A stretch of DNA of 64,000 bases from SZUA-442 sp963759175. GTDB taxonomy: Bacteria; Actinomycetota; Acidimicrobiia; Spongiisociales; UBA5794. Where the stretch lies: the NCBI GenBank assembly GCA_963759175.1, contig CAVWXP010000010.1, positions 248,001 to 312,000 of the forward strand. The letters run 5' to 3'. Position 1 is the stretch's first letter. Each line of letters starts with the position of its first letter. The notes beneath the pieces are model-generated. The model searched no databases. It saw only the letters and a program-made list of their open reading frames with translations, and was not told where the DNA came from. Shown here in pieces: positions 1 through 7,874 of the stretch. The translations under genes were made by a program, and so were the position numbers.

Positions 1-304
1 ACCACCCCACCTCGTAGACGCTCTCGGCGTAGGCGATGCCGACGTACGGATCGAACGCTGCGATGCACCCCTCCCCTGCACGTGCATTGACCACGTCCTC
101 CCCGGGAAAGGAAGGACCGTCGACGGTGAGCAAAGCGATCACCTCGTTGTCGTGGGGATCAGCGCACGCCACCACCGGCACGTCGGTCACCTCAGCGAAC
201 GATGCCGGATCGTCGAAGCAGGTGCCGATCTCGAGGATGAGGACGGACCCTCCACAGGAGGCCAGCACGAGGGCGAGCATCGCGGAGGGAACGAGGGATC
301 GCAT
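1..304 (-). CDS. Septum-formation-domain lipoprotein (partial, 3' end off the window)
   Basis: The reading frame starts at ATG 304 and runs off the left edge, giving about 101 residues. Residues 9-16 are hydrophobic and end in a lipobox (LAS-Cys17), so the product is probably lipid-anchored outside the cell. The mature part begins GTCFDDP and has the spaced cysteines and ADPHDNEV stretch that I associate with the actinobacterial 'septum formation' (Septum_form) domain, found in many small secreted proteins of unknown function. The start is supported by a TANNNT -10 element six bases upstream (leaderless). Function is unknown; the family call rests on motif resemblance only. Confidence 0.7.
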   Translation of the reverse strand, partial: MRSLVPSAMLALVLASCGGSVLILEIGTCFDDPASFAEVTDVPVVACADPHDNEVIALLTVDGPSFPGEDVVNARAGEGCIAAFDPYVGIAYAESVYEVGW

Positions 305-567
305 GCCCGGACGATACGACGACTCACAAGAAATCACCTCATGCACCGCATGAATCACTACAACTGTCGGGTGACTATCATTGACTAGCAAATCAGCCCT
401 GCTGAGGTGTGCCAATACGCCGATACTCTTCGTGTGGGGTGAGCGATTGCATGAGACATCCCGAATCGCCGACGCCGTGCGGGTCCATCGCACCACCATT
501 GCGGACAAGGGAACGAAATCATGAAATACGTACACACTGAACCAACCGTTCCGAGTGGGGGGCCGCG
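305..567. promoter_or_regulatory. Intergenic region with leaderless promoter and 15-bp palindrome
   Basis: The minus strand reads TATCGT at 316-311, six bases before the ATG at 304, the spacing expected for a leaderless transcript. Just upstream at 339-353 is a perfect inverted repeat, TCATGC-ACC-GCATGA, at about -35 to -49 from that start, a plausible regulator site. On the plus side a purine-rich GAGTGGGGGG lies just before the tadE-like ATG at 568. I see no gene in this stretch. Confidence 0.45.
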
Positions 568-996
568 ATGGTCGAGCTCGCCGTGATCCTGCCCATCTTC
601 GTCCTCCTGTTGTTCGGCATGATCGAGGCCAGTTGGGCCTTCGCCCAGTCCAACGACGTGCGGCACGGGGCCAGGGAAGGCGCACGCCTCGCGGCCGTCG
701 ACTTCGGCGACGTCGCGACCATCGGCGCCGAGGTGTGCGATCGGATGGATGTCACCGGCGGCGGCGTCACCGTCACCCTGTCACCCGGGAGTTCACCAGC
801 CGATCCCGGTGACCGCGGATCCACGGGCCGTATCCTGGTGACGGTCGTGTACTCGTCCATCACGGGAGCGGTCGATCAGTTCTTCGACGGAAAGACCCTG
901 TCGTCGGATATCGACTTCATCCTCGAACAGCCCCTCACCGGTGAAGCGCAGTGGTGGAACACCGGTGCCGGAGGCACGTTCACATGCGTGTCCTAG
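568..996 (+). CDS. TadE-like pilus assembly / pseudopilin-type protein
   Basis: The 142-residue protein opens with MVELAVILPIFVLLLFGMIE, the single N-terminal membrane segment typical of TadE-family proteins of the tight-adherence (Flp pilus) system, followed by an Arg-Glu-Gly-Ala-Arg stretch (about 34-42), also typical of the family. The rest is an extracytoplasmic domain without recognisable catalytic residues. ATG 568 is the only start in this frame after a stop at 538 and has a purine-rich ribosome site. It overlaps the next gene, also Tad-like, by 13 bases, so they are co-translated. No TadA ATPase or TadB/C is in the window, so the secretion partners must lie elsewhere. Confidence 0.8.
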   Translation: MVELAVILPIFVLLLFGMIEASWAFAQSNDVRHGAREGARLAAVDFGDVATIGAEVCDRMDVTGGGVTVTLSPGSSPADPGDRGSTGRILVTVVYSSITGAVDQFFDGKTLSSDIDFILEQPLTGEAQWWNTGAGGTFTCVS

Positions 997-2420
997 CCCG
1001 TCTTCGACGCGAGGATTCGGGGGCCATCATGGTCCTCTTCGCGCTGATGCTCGTCGTCCTGTTCGCGTTCGCCGCGCTCGCCGTCGATGCGGCGCACGCC
1101 TTCACGGAGCGCCGCGATTCCCAGGCGACGGCAGATGTCGCCGCCATCGGTGGGGCCCTGACCCTGATCGACGGTTCGTCGAACTCCCTCATTCGGGCCA
1201 CCGATCTCGTCGATGAGGTGTTCGCCATCGCCGAACGCAACCTCGGTCCGGGCCTCGACTGGGAGAACTGCACCGATCCCGACCGCCCCTCGCAATTCGA
1301 CCAGGTGGCGAGCAACGTGTTCACGTATGGACTCGACGACCAGTACACGGAGTGTGTCAGCTGGAGTTCCGACTGGAGCGAGGTGCGGGTGAACATCCCC
1401 AACCGTGACATCGACACGTTCTTCGCCGGCGTCATCGGATTCGACACCTTCAGCGTCGGAGCCTTCGCAGAGGTCGGAGCCGTCGTTTCGGGCAACGGAG
1501 GAGTACTGCCATTCGGTGTCCTCTCGGGAGGATCCGACGGGCTCGTATGCCTGAAGACCGGACCTCAGTTCCCGTCCGAGTGCGACCCGAACGTCAGCGG
1601 CAACTTCAACTTCCTCGACTTCCGCCTCTTCGGCAATGCAGCCCTCGGCACGACGACGCAATGCACGGGTGGTTCGGTGACGACGCTCAAGGAGAACATC
1701 GCCCACGGCGTCGACCACGACCTCGACGTCGCCCCACCGACGCCCATAGATGACAAGGGCATCGAGAACGAGATAACCATCATCAAGGAAGCCGAGCAGT
1801 GCTCGAGCACCAGCGATCCCGTGCAGGCCGTGCTCACGGAAACCGGGAACAAGACGAAGGTCATCATCGATGGGTTCGTCGAGGGGGCGGGTGGCTTCCC
1901 AGGGAGGCTCACGCTCGGTTCCGGGACCTTCGATTACTCGGGACAGAAGATCGACGACAGGGGCCTGTGGGAGTTCCTCGACGCTGACGGTCAGGCGGCG
2001 TGCGACTCCGCCGTGGGCGGCACGACGGACACGGAGGCCGAGATCCTCACCTGCCTCGACACCACCAGCGTCGAGCTGTTCGACGATGCCATAGTGAACA
2101 CACCCCGGCTGGCCGTCGTCCCGGTGCTCCACCAGACGACCTGGCCGAGCGGTTCGAAGCTCGTCAGCTTCCAGCGGTTCGCATTCGTCTACATCCAGAC
2201 CCTCTACGGCGGCTGCAAGAACAACGGCAGCTGCAAGCTCGAGATAGCGCCCGGCGCTTCGGGAACGAAGAAGGTCACCGGTGACGACCCTGTCGTGGTG
2301 ACGGCGATCGTCCTCCCCAACGACACGATCTCCCAAGCGGTCGAGGACAGCTTCGGCACCCACAGGTCCTCACGTACGCGCTCACCCGCTGACGACGGCC
2401 CATTTGCCCTACGTTCATAG
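984..2420 (+). CDS. TadG-like (putative Flp pilus-assembly) secreted protein
   Basis: This 478-residue protein has a short basic N-terminus, a DSGAIMVLFALMLVVLFAF membrane segment, then VDAAHAFTERRDSQATADVAAIGGAL, the signature of Tad/TadE-G-like proteins in which the helix is followed by a DxxxAATDAAALAGA-type segment. The remainder is a large exported domain with several Cys residues (for example GLVCLK, PSECDPN, GGCKNNGSC) that could form disulfides; I recognise no VWA motif. ATG 984 follows a GGAGG sequence and lies inside the end of the tadE-like gene. A longer frame from 951 exists, but it lacks a ribosome site and would add a basic non-membrane tail. Function in pilus assembly is inferred from family and pairing. 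Confidence 0.75.
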   Translation: MRVLARLRREDSGAIMVLFALMLVVLFAFAALAVDAAHAFTERRDSQATADVAAIGGALTLIDGSSNSLIRATDLVDEVFAIAERNLGPGLDWENCTDPDRPSQFDQVASNVFTYGLDDQYTECVSWSSDWSEVRVNIPNRDIDTFFAGVIGFDTFSVGAFAEVGAVVSGNGGVLPFGVLSGGSDGLVCLKTGPQFPSECDPNVSGNFNFLDFRLFGNAALGTTTQCTGGSVTTLKENIAHGVDHDLDVAPPTPIDDKGIENEITIIKEAEQCSSTSDPVQAVLTETGNKTKVIIDGFVEGAGGFPGRLTLGSGTFDYSGQKIDDRGLWEFLDADGQAACDSAVGGTTDTEAEILTCLDTTSVELFDDAIVNTPRLAVVPVLHQTTWPSGSKLVSFQRFAFVYIQTLYGGCKNNGSCKLEIAPGASGTKKVTGDDPVVVTAIVLPNDTISQAVEDSFGTHRSSRTRSPADDGPFALRS

Positions 2421-2440
2421 GGGTTATAACCTCGCCTAAT
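2420..2440. promoter_or_regulatory. Palindrome and IdeR/DtxR-like half site upstream of iron transporter
   Basis: GGTTATAACC (2422-2431) is a perfect 10-bp palindrome, followed at once by CTCGCCTAA. Read on the minus strand, TTAGGCGAGGTTA matches the left part of the DtxR/IdeR consensus TTAGGTTAGGCTAACCTAA at most positions. It lies about 30 bases before an iron-transporter start codon, a sensible place for iron-dependent repression. The match is imperfect and untested. Confidence 0.35.
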
Positions 2441-2465
2441 CATTTTCGTCAGGTAGAGGTGAACA

Positions 2466-3461
2466 ATGTGGCGCTATCTCGCAGCGGCAGCCGTCATCGC
2501 GTTGGCATCATCGGCATGCTCGACCGCCGACGCCGACGGCATCACGGTCTACTCGGGCCGCAGCGAGGAACTCGTCCAGCCCATCATCGACCGATTCATC
2601 GACGAGACGGGCATCGATGTCACCGTGCGATACGCCGATTCCGCAGACCTCGCAGCCACGATCCTCGAGGAGGGTGGCGGCTCTCCCGCCGACGTGTTCT
2701 TCGCCCAGGATCCCGCCTCCCTGGGGACTGTTGCCCTGGCGGGGTTGTTCGCAGTACTCCCCGACGACGTGCTCACCTCCGTTCCCGAGCGCTTCTCCGA
2801 CAGCGGTGGCGCCTGGGTTGGGGTGTCTGGACGCGCCCGTGTGGTCGTCCACGACCCCACGGTGGTCTCCGCCGCCGAACTCCCCGAGACCGAGGACGGT
2901 TTTGCCGATCCGTCGTGGGCGGGCAGGGTCGGCATCGCCCCCACCAACGGATCCTTCCTCGCATTCGTCGCAGCCAAGATCCTCCTCGACGGGGAGGACG
3001 CGACGGCGACGTGGTTGGCGGCCATGGCGGAGAACGGGTCGCCGACCTATCCGAGGAACTCCGCCATCGTCACCGCGGTCATCGATGGTCAGGTGCCCAC
3101 GGGCCTGGTGAACCACTACTACCTGCTCCGAGCGCTGGCCGAGGATCCCGATGCCACGGCGTCGAACCACTTCTTCACCACGCCCACGGCCGGGTCGATC
3201 GTGATGCCAGCCGGGGTGGGCATCATGGCGAGTTCCGAATCGGCCGATGCCGCACTGACCTTCGTTCGCTACCTCCTCGAGACACCCGCACAGCGGTACT
3301 TCTCCGAGGAGACATTCGAGTACCCCCTCGTCCCGGGAATCGACGCGGATCCCAGGCTCCCGGCCATCGACTCGCTGCCGACGCCCGACCTCGACCTGTC
3401 CCTCCTCGCAACGACCCTCGATCGGGCCACCGACCTCGTCGCCGAGGCCGGTCTGCTGTGA
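2466..3461 (+). CDS. Iron(III)-type ABC transporter substrate-binding lipoprotein
   Basis: The 331-residue protein has an N-terminal lipoprotein signal with a lipobox ending at Cys18 (ASSAC). The mature part is a periplasmic-binding-protein fold close to FbpA/FutA: an ITVYSGRSEELVQPI start, GGSPADVFFAQD, and a tandem Tyr pair (about 218-219, in NHYYLLR) at the place where FbpA-type proteins use tyrosines to bind Fe(III). The ATG has a GAGGTG ribosome site. It heads a three-gene operon with a permease and an ATPase, overlapping the permease start by four bases. Substrate is most likely ferric iron; thiamine or putrescine relatives cannot be fully excluded. Confidence 0.85.
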   Translation: MWRYLAAAAVIALASSACSTADADGITVYSGRSEELVQPIIDRFIDETGIDVTVRYADSADLAATILEEGGGSPADVFFAQDPASLGTVALAGLFAVLPDDVLTSVPERFSDSGGAWVGVSGRARVVVHDPTVVSAAELPETEDGFADPSWAGRVGIAPTNGSFLAFVAAKILLDGEDATATWLAAMAENGSPTYPRNSAIVTAVIDGQVPTGLVNHYYLLRALAEDPDATASNHFFTTPTAGSIVMPAGVGIMASSESADAALTFVRYLLETPAQRYFSEETFEYPLVPGIDADPRLPAIDSLPTPDLDLSLLATTLDRATDLVAEAGLL

Positions 3462-5086
3462 ACGATCGGCACGCCACCACGACGGCACCGGCGGGGGCGC
3501 CTGCGGCGACGCCCGGCCCGATCCGCCAGGGGAATCGCGCGCCGTGGTGGCTGTGGGCGGCGGCGCTCGCCATCCTGGTACCGGTGGTCGTGCCGGTTGC
3601 GGGCCTCCTCCTCCGGGCATTCGGTGCGTCCGATGCTGCCTGGCAGACACTCACGTCATGGCGAACGGTCGAGTTGATCGTGCGCACGCTGGGATTCACG
3701 ACGCTCGTGACGGCGAGCGCGACGGCGATCGGTGTCACCGGTGCATGGCTGGTCTCGCGAACCGATGTCCGCTGGCGCAGGTTCTGGGGTGTCGGGCTGG
3801 CACTCCCGCTCATCATCCCCTCGTATGTCGTCGCGATGGTCCTGATATCCGCGACCGGTCCTCGGGGCCTCTTCACCGACCTCACAGCGATCCCGCTCCC
3901 CCACCTCGTCGGCCTCCCCGGGGCGTGGCTCGCCCTCACGCTCTCCACCTATCCGTACGTGTACCTGATCACCACTGCCGCGCTGCACCGCATGGATCCG
4001 ACATTGGAGGAGGCAGCGCGTGGCCTCGGCGCCGGCCCGGCAAAGGTGCTTCGCACCGTCGTCCTGCCGCAGCTCCGCCCGGCCATCGGCGCAGGCGCAC
4101 TGCTCGCCGCCCTCTACACGCTCTCGGACTTCGGCGCCGTCAGCCTGATGCGGTTCGACGCCTTCACGAGGGTGATCTATGCGCAATACTCGGGCAGGCT
4201 CGACCGCACCCCGGCGATCGTCTTGTCGCTCGTGCTCATCGCGATCGCACTCGTCGTCATCGCCGCCGAACACCGCACGAGGGGGAAGGGCGCCTACTTC
4301 TCCCACCGGCCGGTGCGACCTCCACGCATCATCCGGCTCACGGGTCCGGTTCGTGGGGCCGCCCACGCCTTTCTGGCGACGGTGGTCACGATCGGCGTCG
4401 GTATCCCGATCGCAGTGCTCGGGGCATGGTTGGTGCGCGGAATCGCCTCGGGGGTGGAGGTCAGCGTGCCGTGGGGTGCCGTTGCTGGCTCGCTCGCCGG
4501 GTCGTCACTCGCCGCGGCCGTCGCCGTCATCGCTGCCGTTCCGATCGTCGTGCTCGCTGTTCGATACTCCAGTCGGGCTACCACCTGGCTCGAACGATCG
4601 GTGTACGTGTCGTTCTCCCTCCCCCACATCACCGTGGCCATCGCCGTCGTCGCCTTCACTGTCCGCTACGCACGACCCGTCTACCAGAGCCTCGCCGTAC
4701 TCGTGGTCGTGTACGCAGCGATGTTCCTGGCCCAGGCCACTGGCCCCGCCAAGGCGTCGATGCTCCAGATCGACCCCCGACTCGACGATGCCTCTCGGTC
4801 CCTGGGCAAGGGGTCACTCGCCACCTTGATGCGCGTCACGGTCCCCTTGATGTCGAAGGGGCTCATTGCGGGCGGACTGCTGGTGTTCGTGACCACGCTC
4901 AAGGAACTACCGGCCACGCTGCTCCTGCGACCGAGCGGGTTCTCGACGCTGTCCGTGAGGATCTGGTCGGCGGCCGACGAGTTGCTGTACACCCGGGCGG
5001 CAGCTGCCGCGCTGATCCTCATTGCGATATCGGTCCTGCCGGTGTACCACCTGACCATCAAGCCGCAAGGAGTGGTCGACGCATGA
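3458..5086 (+). CDS. Iron ABC transporter permease (two fused permease domains)
   Basis: The start is GTG 3458, overlapping the stop of the binding-protein gene as GTGA. The 542-residue product has about 12 membrane helices in two BPD_transp halves, as in FbpB/SfuB/FutB. Each half contains the cytoplasmic EAA-type loop that contacts the ATPase: EEAARGLGAGPAKVLRTVVLP in the first and DDASRSLGKGSLATLMRVTVPL in the second. The N-terminal 25 residues are a flexible Thr/Ala/Pro-rich cytoplasmic tail. Its ATG-TGA overlap with the next gene makes translational coupling with the ATPase likely. It forms the channel for the iron bound by the lipoprotein just upstream. Confidence 0.88.
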   Translation: MNDRHATTTAPAGAPAATPGPIRQGNRAPWWLWAAALAILVPVVVPVAGLLLRAFGASDAAWQTLTSWRTVELIVRTLGFTTLVTASATAIGVTGAWLVSRTDVRWRRFWGVGLALPLIIPSYVVAMVLISATGPRGLFTDLTAIPLPHLVGLPGAWLALTLSTYPYVYLITTAALHRMDPTLEEAARGLGAGPAKVLRTVVLPQLRPAIGAGALLAALYTLSDFGAVSLMRFDAFTRVIYAQYSGRLDRTPAIVLSLVLIAIALVVIAAEHRTRGKGAYFSHRPVRPPRIIRLTGPVRGAAHAFLATVVTIGVGIPIAVLGAWLVRGIASGVEVSVPWGAVAGSLAGSSLAAAVAVIAAVPIVVLAVRYSSRATTWLERSVYVSFSLPHITVAIAVVAFTVRYARPVYQSLAVLVVVYAAMFLAQATGPAKASMLQIDPRLDDASRSLGKGSLATLMRVTVPLMSKGLIAGGLLVFVTTLKELPATLLLRPSGFSTLSVRIWSAADELLYTRAAAAALILIAISVLPVYHLTIKPQGVVDA

Positions 5087-6120
5087 GCGATCCGGTCATC
5101 TCCGCTCGGGACCTCGTGGTGTCGTTCGATGGCGTCCCGGCGCTCGAGGAGTTCTCGCTCGACGTCGAGCCGGGTTCGATCGTCGCCCTCGTCGGGCCGT
5201 CCGGGTGCGGCAAGACCACCGCGCTGCGGTGCATCGCCGGCTTCCAATCCGTTGCTTCGGGCACGATCAGCATCCGGGGCCGCTTGGTCAGCGGTGGCGG
5301 CGAAATGGTCGAACCCGAGAAGCGGCGCGTCGGCATGGTGTTCCAGGAGTTCGCGCTGTTCCCGCACATCAGCGTCGGTGAGAACGTCGGCTACGGCGTG
5401 CGGGGCGCAGACAGGGTCCGGCGCGTATCGACGACGCTGCGACTCGTCGGTCTCGACGGGTACGAGAACCGCTTCCCCCACGAGCTCTCGGGTGGGGAGC
5501 AGCAACGGGTGGCCCTTGCACGTGCCCTGGCCCCTGAACCCGATGTCGTGCTGCTCGACGAGCCGTTCTCGAACCTCGACGCCCCCAAGCGCGAGGAGAT
5601 GCGCCGCGAGCTACGCAGGATCATCCACGCCACAGGCGTCACAGCCGTGTTCGTCACCCACGATCAAGCCGAGGCCCTCGCCATCGCCGACGTCGTCGCC
5701 GTGATGCGGTCCGGCTCGATCGTCCAGGCCGGACCACCCGATGAGGTCTACGGCGCACCTCGCACGCCATGGGTGGCGAGCTTCCTCGGCGATGCGGTCG
5801 TGCTCCCAGCGACCGTCCGCGACGGCGTCGCGTTGACCCCACTCGGACCCGTAGCCACCTCGATCGACGACGGCGTCGCCGTCGACGTCATGGTGCGCCC
5901 TGAGTGGGTCCTGCCATCGGCGTCGCCTGATGGTCGGGCCAAGGTCGTCGACCGTGAGTTCTACGGCCACGACCAGCGGGTCGAGGTCAGGCTGGACGGC
6001 GGCCGAACGGTCGATGCGCTCGTCTCCGGCCGGATCCCGCTGCGGGTCGGGGATCGGGTCGATGTCGCCCTGACGGACGCCATCGTATTCCCCCGCAACG
6101 AGGGATCCCCGACGATCTAG
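5083..6120 (+). CDS. Iron ABC transporter ATP-binding protein
   Basis: 345 residues, starting at ATG 5083 inside the permease stop (ATGA), with AAGGAG upstream. The order of motifs is standard: Walker A GPSGCGKTT (38-46), Q-loop MVFQEF (about 85-90), signature LSGGEQQ (135-141), Walker B VVLLDE (155-160), D-loop NLDA and switch His193 in VTHDQ. A C-terminal TOBE-like region (about 255-340) is typical of the FbpC/PotA class. Together with the two genes upstream it gives a complete iron(III)-type importer. Its TAG stop overlaps the TAG stop of the convergent gene within the tetramer CTAG at 6117-6120. Confidence 0.9.
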   Translation: MSDPVISARDLVVSFDGVPALEEFSLDVEPGSIVALVGPSGCGKTTALRCIAGFQSVASGTISIRGRLVSGGGEMVEPEKRRVGMVFQEFALFPHISVGENVGYGVRGADRVRRVSTTLRLVGLDGYENRFPHELSGGEQQRVALARALAPEPDVVLLDEPFSNLDAPKREEMRRELRRIIHATGVTAVFVTHDQAEALAIADVVAVMRSGSIVQAGPPDEVYGAPRTPWVASFLGDAVVLPATVRDGVALTPLGPVATSIDDGVAVDVMVRPEWVLPSASPDGRAKVVDREFYGHDQRVEVRLDGGRTVDALVSGRIPLRVGDRVDVALTDAIVFPRNEGSPTI

Positions 6121-7874
6121 GACCTCGGGAGTCCCCAGTCGTCGCCAGCGTCGCCGTCAGGCTCGCCGTCATCGACCTGCGGCTGGACAGGAACGTCGAC
6201 GTCGGGATCATCGCCGCCCCGACGAAGCTCTTCTTGCATCGCCGCGGAGCGTTCCACCGCCTCGGGGTCACTGGACGCCTCCGGCTCGGCCTCCTCGAGC
6301 TCCCTGCGGAAGGACGCGAGCCTGTCCTCGAGGCTCATCGCACCCGCTTGATCGGCTTCGTCGTTCGTTGGGGTGGCATCGTCGACTTCGGCATCGTCCA
6401 CTTCGGCGTCCTCGACATCGTTGCGTGGTGCGCCGAAACGGATCGCCGCCGCTGCCGCGGCGACGGTTGGCGCCGGAGATGCAGGCGTCTCGGGGGTCGC
6501 AGCGGCGGTGACCTCCGCCGCCGGATCCCCAGGTGACCGATCGACAGACACTTCCGGCTCCGCGTCATCGTGGGCTCCCGAGCCGTGCGGCCCACGGTGA
6601 TCGCTTGGGGCCTCGGGTGCCGGATCGGGCTTCGCCCCCGGCGCACGAGGGGGCTCCCACGTGGGGGCCGGCTCATTCGCAAGGAGGCTGGCCGGGATGA
6701 GCATCGGCGGGGTCGGATCGCCGCGTCTGGCGGCGAACGCACCGAGAACCCAGGCACCGAGGCCCCACACGAGGCCCACGACGTAGATGGCCCCGCCGAC
6801 AACGGGGATGAGCCAGATGCCGAGGCGCCACAGGACCGCGCCCACGAGGAAGGCGCCGAAGAGGCCTCCCCGGTTGATCAACACCCGGTTCCCGAGCGCA
6901 GCAACGGCGGGTACCGGGCCGATGATGAATGCCACGACACCCAGGGCGATCGCCACGATGGCGAGCGGGATGCCGACGAGCGTGACCGCGAGCAGCCCGA
7001 TCGACAGCGGCAGCAGGATGACGAACGCGATGCCGGCGAGGAGCGACCGTACGGGGCGGGTGAGCATGGCACCCACGGCCCGCGACCCAACGCCACGTGC
7101 GAGCCAGAGCGCCACAAGACCGGCAACGAGGAAACCGAGGAAACCGACCACGTTCGCGAGGCTGAGGATGATCCCGTAGAGGAAGTTGCTCTGTGCCGGG
7201 AGTTTGGTGACCGTGCCGACGATCGTGGCCCCGGGTTCGATCGAGGCATCCGAGCTCGAGCGGTACAGGACGTCGCCGCCGATCTCGGCCTGCGCATCGA
7301 TTCCCAACGACGATGTCGCGATATCGACATCGCCACCGACCGTTCCCGAGATCGTCGTTCGGAATGAGCGCCCACGGACATCGCGACCGACGGATCCCTC
7401 GATCCGTGTCGTACCACCGAACGCCATCACGTCCCTTGCGACCGATCCGGTGTCGGCGACGACGACCGTGCCCGCCGTGAAGAAGACATCGCCACCCACA
7501 TCACCCTCGATCGTCAGGTTCAATCCGGCGCCCTGGACGGATCCACCTATCGATCCCGAAGGCTCCAGCCGCACCGTGGCCGACGAGAAGGCCGTGACGT
7601 TCCCTGTGATTTCACCGACGATGGAGACACTGCCGGAGAAGATCGTGAGGTCGCCGTCGATGGTTCCTTCGATGACCGCGGACGTGGACGTGACGTACTG
7701 GTCCTCGTCGATGCGCTCGTCCTCCGTGACGATGTACCGGTCGGTGGTGACGAGGGCACCGAGGCCCGCCACACCGTGGACCAGCACGACGAGGACGGCG
7801 ACGACAGCGAGGGCTGCCACCTTCGTGGTTGCCGGTTGATGTATGTCAGAGGGGGAGTGCGTCACGAACCACAT
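6117..7874 (-). CDS. Membrane protein with bactofilin-like polymer domain and acidic tail
   Basis: About 585 residues. After one N-terminal helix comes a region (roughly 60-225) of short beta repeats such as GTIDGDLTIFSGSVSIVGEITGNV and GSVGRDVRG, the right-handed beta-helix style of bactofilin-type 'polymer-forming cytoskeletal' domains. It is followed by five or six membrane helices (about 235-400) and a long Pro/Ala/Asp/Glu-rich cytoplasmic tail to the C-terminus. I chose ATG 7874, which overlaps the end of nuoN by 29 bases; GTG 7865 is equally possible and neither has a clear ribosome site. Position suggests co-transcription with the nuo operon. The role is unknown; a membrane-organising scaffold is a guess. 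Confidence 0.7.
   Translation of the reverse strand: MWFVTHSPSDIHQPATTKVAALAVVAVLVVLVHGVAGLGALVTTDRYIVTEDERIDEDQYVTSTSAVIEGTIDGDLTIFSGSVSIVGEITGNVTAFSSATVRLEPSGSIGGSVQGAGLNLTIEGDVGGDVFFTAGTVVVADTGSVARDVMAFGGTTRIEGSVGRDVRGRSFRTTISGTVGGDVDIATSSLGIDAQAEIGGDVLYRSSSDASIEPGATIVGTVTKLPAQSNFLYGIILSLANVVGFLGFLVAGLVALWLARGVGSRAVGAMLTRPVRSLLAGIAFVILLPLSIGLLAVTLVGIPLAIVAIALGVVAFIIGPVPAVAALGNRVLINRGGLFGAFLVGAVLWRLGIWLIPVVGGAIYVVGLVWGLGAWVLGAFAARRGDPTPPMLIPASLLANEPAPTWEPPRAPGAKPDPAPEAPSDHRGPHGSGAHDDAEPEVSVDRSPGDPAAEVTAAATPETPASPAPTVAAAAAAIRFGAPRNDVEDAEVDDAEVDDATPTNDEADQAGAMSLEDRLASFRRELEEAEPEASSDPEAVERSAAMQEELRRGGDDPDVDVPVQPQVDDGEPDGDAGDDWGLPRS

Noticed and set aside
993..2363. A 456-codon minus-strand frame opposite the TadG-like gene
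   Set aside because: Composition is Val/Glu/Arg/Asp-rich, with no motifs; the plus-strand gene has a real membrane signature and ribosome site.
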